Assembly: GCA_963701385.1 (NCBI GenBank)
Contig: CAVOZW010000027.1
Span: 248,001-312,000, forward strand
Direction of reading: 5' to 3'
DNA: 64,000 nt
Source of the DNA: B30-G6 sp963701385
GTDB lineage: Bacteria > Desulfobacterota > Desulfobacteria > Desulfobacterales > B30-G6
The notes under the pieces were generated by a model. That model worked only from the letters and a program-made list of their open reading frames with translations, had not been told where the DNA came from and searched no databases. This document shows, one piece after another, positions 34,025 through 41,786 of the stretch (positions are counted from its first letter, which is position 1; every line of letters starts with the position of its first letter). The position numbers were made by a program, and so were the translations under genes.

Positions 34025-34825
34025 TCAGGTGTTATTGAACCTGGGCTTGCGCTTTTCCAGAAAAGCCGCCTGCCCTTCCTTGATGTCCGCACTGGCCAGG
34101 GATGCCTGTACAAGTCCCCTGGCTTCGTCCAGTTGTCGGTCATCCAGATGCTGGGAGGCTGAAATGAGGTTGAGGATCCGTTTGGTCCCCCTGAGAGACA
34201 AGGGAGCGTTGGCCGCGATTTCGTTGGCAAGGGCGTCGGTAAAGGGCGCCAGCTCATTGCGGGTCACAACATAGTCCACCAGGCCCATCTCTTTAAGACG
34301 GTCTGTTTTGTAGCGCCGGGCGGTAAAAAACATTTCTTTGGTTCGTGACAGCCCGATAATCCGGACAAACCGTTGCAATCCCTCCGGAAAATAGACCATG
34401 CCCAGCCGGGCAGGCACCATCCCCATCTGTATATGATCCGCTGCAATCCGCAGGTCACATGCCACGGCCAGATCGCATGCCCCACCGAAGGCAAAGCCGT
34501 TGAGCATGGCGATGACGGGATAGGGAAAATTGACAATTCCCTGGATGGCCAGTTCAAAGGGGCTTTTGTTTTGCAGCAGTTCTTGCACTTCCGGCGACAC
34601 GCCCGTCGGGATGGCACTGATATCGTAACCGGATGAAAAAGCCCGGTCCCCCGCACCCCGGACAACCACCACCCGGATCCGGTCATTAGATGCATGTGCG
34701 TGAAGGACCTGGTAAAGCCGGATCAGCATCTCAGGCGTCAGGGCATTCTGCTTTTCCGGACGGTTGAGGGTCAGGGTGAGGATGCTGCCCTTTTCTTCAG
34801 TCAATAATTGATTGGATGGTTGCAT
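34025..34825 (-). CDS. Crotonase-family protein lacking both hydratase glutamates
   Basis: A 266-residue protein from the ATG at 34825 (MQPSNQLLTEEKGSILTLTL); the extra 38 upstream codons are not family-like. The fold is a crotonase (AFSSGYDISAIPTG, NGFAFGGACDLAVACDLRIA). The positions of both catalytic glutamates are changed: GGACD instead of GGGxE and PARLGM instead of PEIxxG. It is therefore unlikely to be a simple enoyl-CoA hydratase; an isomerase, hydrolase or other crotonase reaction is possible. The next gene upstream on the same strand, 200 bases away, is an aminoglycoside-phosphotransferase-like gene. Confidence 0.85.
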   Translation of the reverse strand: MQPSNQLLTEEKGSILTLTLNRPEKQNALTPEMLIRLYQVLHAHASNDRIRVVVVRGAGDRAFSSGYDISAIPTGVSPEVQELLQNKSPFELAIQGIVNFPYPVIAMLNGFAFGGACDLAVACDLRIAADHIQMGMVPARLGMVYFPEGLQRFVRIIGLSRTKEMFFTARRYKTDRLKEMGLVDYVVTRNELAPFTDALANEIAANAPLSLRGTKRILNLISASQHLDDRQLDEARGLVQASLASADIKEGQAAFLEKRKPRFNNT

Positions 34826-34927
34826 TGTTTTTCCCAACCCGGGCAAACCGGATAAAAAAAGATCATTTATCACGAAAGCACGAAAATGTGAAATCACGAA
34901 AAAATCATGAAAATTTGAGGCGTAAGC

Positions 34928-35047
34928 CGGAAAGCTCACTTCCCTGATGGGTTCATTGACAAGGCATTCAGGGGCGCCGCCGTAGTCTGCTACTGCAAGT
35001 CCCTGATAACGCAGTCAATGGGCTCATCAGGGGCGTGAGCTTTTCGG
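34928..35047. repeat. 120-bp inverted-repeat element
   Basis: The left arm (34928-34960, CCGGAAAGCTCACTTCCCTG and on to CATTGAC) and right arm (35014-35047, GTCAATGGGCTCATCAGGGG and on to TTTTCGG) are inverse complements with about six mismatches over 34 bases. The centre holds further pairs (CAGGG/CCCTG). The right arm covers the last codons and stop of the phosphotransferase-like gene. It could be a small non-autonomous element or a strong terminator. Confidence 0.7.
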
Positions 35048-36091
35048 CTTTACTAGTTTCCAGCCAGCATCCGAGAGGAACTGCACATAGGTACCGTAGG
35101 TTTTGGCATTGGCTGCACTGGCATTTCCGTCGAGCCCACGCCTGTAGACACCCTGGACAATCGCCGCCAGACGAAACATGCTGAAGGCCATGAAAAAAGA
35201 CCAGTTGGGAATTTTGTTGCGACGGGTCCGCTCGCAATAGGCAGCCACATAGACATCTTCCGTCGGAATACCTGTGGACTCAAAATCGACATCCGCGTAT
35301 CCGAATGTTCGTCCGCCCAGGGAAGGCAGGTAATAGCCCATGCAATTGTAAGCCAGGTCGGCCAGGGGGTGCCCCAGGGTAGAAAGTTCCCAATCGAGAA
35401 CGGCCAATACCTTGGGCTCGGTGGGATGGACAATCAAATTTTCGAGTCGGAAGTCACCATGCACGATCGTGGTGCTGTCGTCATTCGGGATATTTTGGGG
35501 TAACCATTTCATCAACAGGTTCATGCTGTCAATGGGATCGGTCTGGGATGCCAGGTACTGTTTTGACCACTTGCCCACCTGTCTTGCCATATAATTACCG
35601 GGCTTGCCATAGTCTGCCAGTCCCATGGCCTGCCAGTCCACACCATGAATCCTTGTCAGGGCTTCGTTCATGGTATCGAAGATGGCAGCCCGCTCTTTTG
35701 GATCGCTCACTTCCGGAAGGCTCGGGTTACGGAAGATGCGTCCCTGCACATGTTCCATGACGTAGAACGGGGTGCCGAGAACGGCGGCGTCCTTACAGAG
35801 CAGCACCATTTTGGGTACGGGCACATCCGTTTTTTCCAGGGCTTTTAAAATACGGAATTCTCGGTCCACGGCATGAGCAGACGGCAGCAATTTTCCGGGC
35901 GGCTTTTTTCTCAAGACATAGGCCTTGTCATGGTCGGTCAAAAGATAGGTCGGGTTGGATTGGCCGAAACTGAACTGCTGGACTTTCAAATCCCCTGAAA
36001 TATCCATTTTCCCCTGAAGGTAGGATACCAGCGCCGGCATATCCAGCTTGTGGGCTTCCCTGACCGCTCTGGTTTCATCGGTTGGTTTCAT
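35027..36091 (-). CDS. Aminoglycoside-phosphotransferase-like (ACAD10/11 N-domain type) protein
   Basis: A 354-residue kinase-fold protein; GAGGAACG precedes the ATG at 36091. Seen: SFGQSNPTYLLTDHDKAYVL, the nucleotide-site lysine in VLRKKPPGK, the catalytic loop IVHGDFRLENLIVHP and the DFG-like VLAVLDWELSTLGHPLADLA. It resembles the kinase domain attached to ACAD10 and ACAD11, which is thought to phosphorylate 4-hydroxyacyl-CoA before dehydration. A separate ACAD10/11-like dehydrogenase is encoded at 48354-49559, so the two could be partners. The last residues (PKSSRP) come from the inverted-repeat element. Confidence 0.88.
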   Translation of the reverse strand: MKPTDETRAVREAHKLDMPALVSYLQGKMDISGDLKVQQFSFGQSNPTYLLTDHDKAYVLRKKPPGKLLPSAHAVDREFRILKALEKTDVPVPKMVLLCKDAAVLGTPFYVMEHVQGRIFRNPSLPEVSDPKERAAIFDTMNEALTRIHGVDWQAMGLADYGKPGNYMARQVGKWSKQYLASQTDPIDSMNLLMKWLPQNIPNDDSTTIVHGDFRLENLIVHPTEPKVLAVLDWELSTLGHPLADLAYNCMGYYLPSLGGRTFGYADVDFESTGIPTEDVYVAAYCERTRRNKIPNWSFFMAFSMFRLAAIVQGVYRRGLDGNASAANAKTYGTYVQFLSDAGWKLVKPKSSRP

Positions 36092-36231
36092 GAATCCGTT
36101 CCTCACAAAATCGGTGTACGATTTACGAGTTGTATATTCGCCTAGCCTGACGCCTGTCAAGGACAAAGGCTTGCCTTTGTTGTTGACTTCGTGTCTCCGA
36201 TAAGCTTAACCCAGATCTGTAATTGCTGGCA

Positions 36232-36313
36232 GCATTTCCGTTTCATCAACCCAATGAACCCAAGAAACCCAACAAACGCAATGAACGTTATACCCTCGGA
36301 CCCTTGAACCCTT
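36232..36313. repeat. 9-base and 8-base G-rich repeat arrays
   Basis: Read on the minus strand: GGGTTCAA GGGTCCGA GGGTATAA (period 8; 36313 down to about 36290), then GCGTTTGTT GGGTTTCTT GGGTTCATT GGGTTGATG (period 9) ending in AAACGGAAA at 36232. The 9-base part ends with the same 18 bases as the array at 2600-2644. It lies in the divergent gap between the phosphotransferase-like and synthetase genes. Confidence 0.7.
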
Positions 36314-36354
36314 TATTCTATTGCAGGGTGATTCAAATTTAAAAAGGAGTGTCT

Positions 36355-36408
36355 GATTGAAGCTCCCCGCTGCTTGCAGCTGGGTTAGCGCTCGCTGCTT
36401 CGGTTCAA
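36355..36408 (-). repeat. Hairpin-rich interspersed repeat, copy 2 (short)
   Basis: Begins GATTGAAG and ends CGGTTCAA on the plus strand, which are the inverse of the element's ends. Between them CCCCGCTGCTTGCAGCTGGG forms the hairpin and GCGCTCGCTGCTT matches the GCGAGCGC block. Only 54 bases: an internally deleted copy, 24 bases before the synthetase start. Confidence 0.65.
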
Positions 36409-36431
36409 GGCCGACGACAAAAGGACAAGGC

Positions 36432-37805
36432 ATGGATTTCTTCTTCAACCCCAAAGGAATTGCCGTTATCGGCGCCACCCCCAACCCACTCAAAGGCGGA
36501 TACAACATCCTGAAAAACCTTGTCACCGGATACCAGGGCGGGATCTACCCCGTCAATCCGAAATACGACGACATCCAGGGACTCGCCTGCTACGATTCGA
36601 TCAAGAACGTTCCGGATCCGGTGGATCTGGCCATTGTCTTTGTGCCGGCACCGATCGCGGTACAGGCAGCAGCGGCATGTGCACAGCGCGGGATCAAGGG
36701 CGTCATGATTCAGTCCGCCGGGTTTGCCGAAACCGGGACCGCGGGCCGCGCCCTCCAGGACGAACTGCTCAGGATCCGGGAAAAAACCGGCATTCGTCTC
36801 TGGGGGCCCAACTGTATGGGACTCGTGGATGCCGTAAACCGCCAGGTGTTTTCTTTCGTTCTGCCCGGCATCTGGGAGGATGGCCTGACGCCCGGCGATG
36901 TTTCTCTCATCGTCCAGAGCGGTATGCTTTCGGCCGGATTTCTCATCGACACGGTTTCTCACGGCACCATGGGTATCAGCAAGGCCTGTTCCATCGGCAA
37001 CAAGACCGACGTGGATGAATGCGACCTCCTGGAATACCTGATACAGGATCCGGACACCCAAGCCATCGGCGCCTATCTGGAATCGATCACGGACGGAAAA
37101 CGCTTTCTGGCCGCCTGCAGAAGCACCTTAAAGCCCATCGTCATTCTCAAGGGCGGCAAGAGCGAAAAAGGGGCCGGCGCCGCCATGAGCCACACCTCCA
37201 GCCTGGCCGGAAATGCCGCCGTCATCAGCGGTGCCCTGGCCCAGGTCCATGTCACCGAAGCCGCCGATTTCAAGCAGATGCTGGATCTCTGTCGGACCCG
37301 GGCCATGTATTCACACCTGAAAAAACCAGGCCGGGGACGCACGGCCATTTTGACCTACAGCGGCGGCGCTGGAATTATATCCGCCGACTTCATGGATCGG
37401 ATGGGTCTGGAACTGGCGGACCTCTCCCCTGCAACCTTAGAGAAACTGACCCAGGTCTTTCCAGAGTGGATGCCCCCGTCGAACCCGGTGGACATGTGGC
37501 CGGCCATTGAAAAAAACGGACCGGAAACGGTCTACGAAACCGCTTTTGAGGCTGTCTGCAGCGATCCGAATGTGGATGCTGTTTTTTTCCACGTCTTTAT
37601 CGGCGGCATCATCGCCACCCTGGATATCTCGCCCCTGGTGGACATCGCCCGCAAACATGACAAACCTCTTTTTGTGTGGCTGCTGGGCAAACGCGAGGAG
37701 GCCTTAAGATTTCAACTGCACGTTCAAGCACTGGGGGTTCCCGTCTACCGCGAACTGCAACGTGCCGTGGAATGTATGTCAGCGCTATTCAAAAGAGGGT
37801 TTTAG
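36432..37805 (+). CDS. NDP-forming acyl-CoA synthetase, alpha-type subunit
   Basis: A 457-residue protein from the ATG at 36432 with AAGGA upstream. The N-terminal CoA-binding domain reads FFNPKGIAVIGATPNPLKGG and GIYPVNPKYDDIQG. The two succinyl-CoA-ligase-like domains follow, with the phospho-His motif GAAMSHTSSLAGNAAVISG and the later TYSGGAGIISADFMDRMGLE. The ATP-grasp (beta) part is absent, so a separate subunit would be needed for ATP or CoA-ester formation; none is in this window. It would couple an acyl-CoA to ATP formation or activate an acid in the surrounding pathway. Confidence 0.88.
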   Translation: MDFFFNPKGIAVIGATPNPLKGGYNILKNLVTGYQGGIYPVNPKYDDIQGLACYDSIKNVPDPVDLAIVFVPAPIAVQAAAACAQRGIKGVMIQSAGFAETGTAGRALQDELLRIREKTGIRLWGPNCMGLVDAVNRQVFSFVLPGIWEDGLTPGDVSLIVQSGMLSAGFLIDTVSHGTMGISKACSIGNKTDVDECDLLEYLIQDPDTQAIGAYLESITDGKRFLAACRSTLKPIVILKGGKSEKGAGAAMSHTSSLAGNAAVISGALAQVHVTEAADFKQMLDLCRTRAMYSHLKKPGRGRTAILTYSGGAGIISADFMDRMGLELADLSPATLEKLTQVFPEWMPPSNPVDMWPAIEKNGPETVYETAFEAVCSDPNVDAVFFHVFIGGIIATLDISPLVDIARKHDKPLFVWLLGKREEALRFQLHVQALGVPVYRELQRAVECMSALFKRGF

Positions 37806-37830
37806 GTATTAACACTCAAAACTTTGATAT

Positions 37831-38445
37831 ATGAACGATTACACTTTCATTGCTCCTTTTTACGACTTTCTGTTGGGTCCTTTCATGCGGTCCATCCGCA
37901 GAGATGTGCTGAATGCCGTGCTGCGACTGCGGCCGGAAACCGTTCTGGACGTCGCCTGCGGCACCGGTGATCAGCTGCGTCTGTTAAAGAAAAACCGTAT
38001 CGACGCCGTGGGTGTGGACATGTCCGAAGCCATGCTCAAGATCTGCCGCAAGACCAACCCGGCCGCCGACTGCCTCCTGCAGGACGCCACAAACATGGCC
38101 TTTCAAAACGGGCGTTTTGCCCTGGCCATGATTTCCTTTGCCCTTCACGAAACCGAATGGGCGTCCGCCGTCGGCATCCTGGAGGAGATCCACCGGGTCC
38201 TGAAACCTTGCGGGCATCTCCTGGTTGTCGATTATTCGGATTTCAGTGCAACGCCATGGTATGTCAAACAGGCTATCCGCATGATCGAATTCATGGCCGG
38301 CGGGCGCCATTTCAGAAACTTTCGCACCTATCACCATAACGGCGGGCTGCAGGCTTTGCTCGATCAAAATCGATTCCGCCCTGTCTCAATAAGGTATCGC
38401 GCCGCCCGCAGTATCGCTATTCAGCTTTTTCAGCATTTGGATTGA
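37831..38445 (+). CDS. Class I SAM-dependent methyltransferase
   Basis: A 204-residue protein. The SAM-binding motif I is VLDVACGTGDQLRLLKK (about residues 38-54), motif II GVDMSEAMLKICRK, and motif III RVLKPCGHLLVVDYSDFS. It opens MNDYTFIAPFYDFLLGPFMR, as UbiE-like enzymes do. The substrate is unknown. It lies 25 bases after the synthetase gene in the same direction; the ribosome site is weak. A hairpin at 38519-38539 probably ends this two-gene unit. Confidence 0.88.
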   Translation: MNDYTFIAPFYDFLLGPFMRSIRRDVLNAVLRLRPETVLDVACGTGDQLRLLKKNRIDAVGVDMSEAMLKICRKTNPAADCLLQDATNMAFQNGRFALAMISFALHETEWASAVGILEEIHRVLKPCGHLLVVDYSDFSATPWYVKQAIRMIEFMAGGRHFRNFRTYHHNGGLQALLDQNRFRPVSIRYRAARSIAIQLFQHLD

Positions 38446-38518
38446 GTAACGATAATCCGACCCGCAACATCCCTGAAACATACACGAGACTTGCTTTGCA
38501 GCTGTTCAGGTTGTTTTA

Positions 38519-38539
38519 CAAGAGGTTCGACCTCTTTTC
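38519..38539 (+). terminator. Short-loop terminator after the methyltransferase gene
   Basis: AGAGGT (38521-38526), a 3-base loop TCG and ACCTCT (38530-38535) form a compact hairpin followed by TTTTC. It lies 75 bases past the stop and just before the convergent etfA stop at 38548. Confidence 0.5.
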
Positions 38540-38547
38540 GGTCCCTA

Positions 38548-39555
38548 TTACAATTCAGCAAGGTTTTTACGCCCGGCCAGCTTCTCCACCAGGATCGGAA
38601 TAAACGTCTTCAGGTCTTCGACAATGCAGATATCGGACAGGTTGAAAATGGCCGCCATGGGATCGGTGTTGATGGAAACGATGAATCCGGACCCTTTCAT
38701 GCCGCCGGCGTGCTGGGCGGCACCGGAGATGCCGCAGGCAATATAGAGCTCGGGCGAAACAATCGCACCGGTAACTCCCACCTGCCGATCATAGGACAAC
38801 CATCCCAGGTCGACGACCGGTCGGGACCCGCACACCACTGCCCGCGGTATGACAGACGCCAGGTCCCGGATAAGCTGAAGGTTTTCTGCCTCGCCAATAC
38901 CCCGCCCGGCGGACACGACAACCTTGGCTGTTGACAGGTCCAGGTCACTCGTCTGGAATGCTGTGGTGGAAAGGGTCGCCGATGCCTGGGGAGCAACCGC
39001 CATTGTTTTCAGATACACCGCCCCCTTTGTCTGATCCTTTTTAGGCGTCGGCCCATACGATCCCGGTTGTAGGGTGAGAACCGTTGTTTCGGCTGAAGAC
39101 ACCATGTGCGCGCAGATTTTACCCCCGTAGATATCCCGGGTAAAACAGATCGCGTCTTCCCGGGCTGAAACCGAACTCACCCCGCTAATGCAGGCAGCGC
39201 CCAGGCGCATGGCAAGCCCTGGAGCGAAATCCGATCCACGGGAAGAATGGGCGATGCAGATATAGGCCGGCAAATGTTCTTGCAGTACTTCATGCAGAAC
39301 GGATTTGTACACCTGGCCATTGTACTGAGCCAGCTGGGGTGCCGATACCCCCAGCACATTCTTGCCCGTTGTGCTAGCCAGACTATTGGCCAGGTTTTCC
39401 ACCTTGTCCCCTAAGATGAGTATTCGGATTCCAGTAGGTCTGACCTGCTGAAGGGCTTCGGCAAATCGCACCAGCTCATAGGTTACCGGTCGGATCTCAC
39501 CCTTGAAATGCTCGGCTACGACAACGATGGACCCGGTTTGCAGAATGCTTCTCAT
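38548..39555 (-). CDS. etfA: Electron transfer flavoprotein alpha subunit
   Basis: A 335-residue ETF alpha subunit. The ATG at 39555 overlaps the etfB stop by ATGA; an apparent extension to 40026 is only the wrong frame of etfB. The C-terminal FAD domain has VVSAGRGIGEAENLQLIRDL, GSRPVVDLGWLSYDRQVG, VGVTGAIVSPELYIACGISG, QHAGGM and INTDPMAAIFNLSDICIVED. With EtfB it takes electrons from acyl-CoA dehydrogenases. It lies in the acyl-CoA island and probably serves the dehydrogenases encoded here. Confidence 0.95.
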   Translation of the reverse strand: MRSILQTGSIVVVAEHFKGEIRPVTYELVRFAEALQQVRPTGIRILILGDKVENLANSLASTTGKNVLGVSAPQLAQYNGQVYKSVLHEVLQEHLPAYICIAHSSRGSDFAPGLAMRLGAACISGVSSVSAREDAICFTRDIYGGKICAHMVSSAETTVLTLQPGSYGPTPKKDQTKGAVYLKTMAVAPQASATLSTTAFQTSDLDLSTAKVVVSAGRGIGEAENLQLIRDLASVIPRAVVCGSRPVVDLGWLSYDRQVGVTGAIVSPELYIACGISGAAQHAGGMKGSGFIVSINTDPMAAIFNLSDICIVEDLKTFIPILVEKLAGRKNLAEL

Positions 39556-40331
39556 GACAAAAATGACCTGTCCGACAAAAGGGTTATCAACTGTTCCGCT
39601 TTCTGTACGGTTGATCCTTTCAGGAAGACAGCCTCTCGTAATTTTCTGGGCAAGGTCAACTGCTTGACCCTCTGTTGCGGGTGGGAGGCATCCATCGTAT
39701 TCACAAGCACGGTTTTCAACGTCAACCTGTTTGCCCGCAGCAAATTTGACAACGACGGATAGCGCGGCTGGTTGATACCGGTTTGAATTGTCAAGAGGGC
39801 CGGAAGCTGCAATGCAACCGTCTCCCGGTACCCCCCTTCTAGCTCTCGTTCCACCTGAACGCCCTTGCCGGCGGAAGTGATCTTCACCTCCACCACGGCG
39901 GTGGCACACGGCAGTGACAAACACTCGGCCAGCAGCGGGCCCACCTGCCCCTGCATCAGGTCTTCCGACATGGCACCGCAGAAAATGAGGTCGGCAGCGG
40001 AGGCTTCGGGTAAAGCCGCCACCCATCCGGCCAGGATGGAGGGGTCCACAAACCCATCCCCTGGCGTGAGGATATGCGTCCCATGGTCGGCTCCCATGCC
40101 GATGGCCCTTCGAATGACCGCTTCCGACCGCTCCGGGCCAACGGACAGAATATGAACGCTCGTTTCGGGGAATCGCTCCTTTATTCGGACAGCCGCTTCC
40201 ACGGCACAGTCGTCATAGCGGTTGATCCTGAATGCCGGGGCGCCGCCCACCGTCACCCATCGGGAAGCTTTATCGATGGCGATGGGGGCTTCGGATTCCG
40301 CAACCTGTTTGACACAGACGAGAATGTTCAT
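39552..40331 (-). CDS. etfB: Electron transfer flavoprotein beta subunit
   Basis: A 259-residue ETF beta subunit. The start at 40331 gives MNILVCVKQVAESEAPIAID; the 5 codons upstream are not needed. Also seen are FRINRYDDCAVEAAVRIKER, VHILSVGPERSEAVIRRAIG and MGADHGTHIL, and the LPALLTIQTGINQPRYPSLS segment typical of the family. It binds AMP and pairs with EtfA, with which it is translationally coupled. A 200-base gap separates it from the thiolase gene upstream. Confidence 0.95.
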   Translation of the reverse strand: MNILVCVKQVAESEAPIAIDKASRWVTVGGAPAFRINRYDDCAVEAAVRIKERFPETSVHILSVGPERSEAVIRRAIGMGADHGTHILTPGDGFVDPSILAGWVAALPEASAADLIFCGAMSEDLMQGQVGPLLAECLSLPCATAVVEVKITSAGKGVQVERELEGGYRETVALQLPALLTIQTGINQPRYPSLSNLLRANRLTLKTVLVNTMDASHPQQRVKQLTLPRKLREAVFLKGSTVQKAEQLITLLSDRSFLS

Positions 40332-40527
40332 ATAAAAACGTTCCACGATTTTATTATACGCGACCTTGTCGCTGATATATCATATGTTTAAACGGCCGTA
40401 AAAAATGTCAGTTCCTATCGGCAAAGGCGGGATCGTGTATCAATCCGCAGGAATACAGTTGTATTTTGAGGAATAGAAACGCGATCCCAACACAGAGATT
40501 GGGCCAAAAGACATTTTTGAGATGCTT

Positions 40528-41733
40528 CTAGTCGTCTTCTCTTTCGATAATCGTCGCCACCCCCTGCCCACCCCCCACACACGCGTTAGCACAGCCGTAG
40601 CGCCCGCCCTTGGCTTCCAGAATTCGTGCCAAGGTGCCTGTCAGGCGCACACCGGTTGCTCCCAGTGGATGACCGATGGCCGTGCCGCCGCCCATGATAT
40701 TGACCTTGTCGGGATTCAGACCCAGTTCCTTGATGCAGTTCAAGGCCACGATGCAGAAGGCCTCGTTGATCTCCCAAAAATCGATGTCCGATGCCTTCAG
40801 GCCGGCTTTTTCCAGCGCTTTTCTGGAAGCGGGAACCGGGCCGTCGCCCATGATGGTGGGGTCTACACCGGCAAAACCGATGGATCGGATGGTTGCCAGG
40901 GGCTTGATGCCCTTTTTCTTTGCCGTTTCTTTTGACATGAGAATCATGGACGTGGCGGCAGCGTTCAAGGGCGAAGAAATACCGGCCGTTATGACGCCGC
41001 CTTTCTTAAAAGCGGGCCTCAATTGGGAAATACCTTCCAGGGTCGTCTCCGCCCGGACAGCCTGATCGGTATCCACGGTCATGATGGAACCGTCGGCCTG
41101 CTCTGCCTCGATGGGCAGAATTTCACCGGCGAAAAACCCTTCCGCCTGGGCTTTGGCGGCCAGTTGATGAGACCGAACGCCCCATTTGTCCATGTCTTCC
41201 TTGGTGAAGTCACACTTGGCAAACAGCTTCTCCGCCGTCAAGCCCATGTTCATGCTGGTCATCATGTCCCAGTGCTGGTAGGACGGGTCCATGAACAGTC
41301 CCATGTTGGGAACGATGGCGCCCCGATCGATAAGCGGGCCGCCCATGGGTACGCGGGTCATGTGTTCCATGCCGCCCACCATGACGATATCCGCAAAATC
41401 CATGGCAATCTCCATGAAACCGATGTGAATGCCCGCCATGGCGGAACCACACTGCTGGTCCACAAATTTTGCCGGTATGGTTTCCGGCAGGTTGGCCAGA
41501 AAGAGGGGGAAGCGGCCGCCGAAGGTAAACTGTTCCGAGACACCCGTGGCGCATCCCACGATAAAATCATCGATCTCTTTGGCGTCGATCCCGGTCTTTT
41601 TAATCACTTCCGGGAGGAGCTTTCCCAACAATTCATCCGCACGCATTTTACAGAACCAGTCCCTTGCAGGGTCGTTGGGGCGCGAGCGGGTCTGTGCGGT
41701 TCTCAAATATCCCGCGATGACAACTTCTTTCAT
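40528..41733 (-). CDS. Acetyl-CoA C-acyltransferase (thiolase)
   Basis: A 401-residue thiolase. AAGGAGG lies 7 bases before the second of two ATGs (41733). The acyl-accepting cysteine is in VDQQCGSAMAGIHIGF (about residue 90). The C-terminal motifs are NIMGGGTAIGHPLGATGVRL and CANACVGGGQGVATIIERED. It cleaves 3-ketoacyl-CoA with CoA to acetyl-CoA and a shortened acyl-CoA. It lies 53 bases downstream of the bifunctional hydratase-dehydrogenase gene, forming a FadA/FadB-like pair. Confidence 0.95.
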   Translation of the reverse strand: MKEVVIAGYLRTAQTRSRPNDPARDWFCKMRADELLGKLLPEVIKKTGIDAKEIDDFIVGCATGVSEQFTFGGRFPLFLANLPETIPAKFVDQQCGSAMAGIHIGFMEIAMDFADIVMVGGMEHMTRVPMGGPLIDRGAIVPNMGLFMDPSYQHWDMMTSMNMGLTAEKLFAKCDFTKEDMDKWGVRSHQLAAKAQAEGFFAGEILPIEAEQADGSIMTVDTDQAVRAETTLEGISQLRPAFKKGGVITAGISSPLNAAATSMILMSKETAKKKGIKPLATIRSIGFAGVDPTIMGDGPVPASRKALEKAGLKASDIDFWEINEAFCIVALNCIKELGLNPDKVNIMGGGTAIGHPLGATGVRLTGTLARILEAKGGRYGCANACVGGGQGVATIIEREDD

Positions 41734-41786
41734 GAGCATACCTCCTTCTTCAGCAGTAATCAGATTATGCGTTTATACCCCAGTGT

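Noticed and set aside
39556..40026. N-terminal extension of etfA
   Set aside because: This part is only the alternative frame of etfB; etfA starts at 39555.
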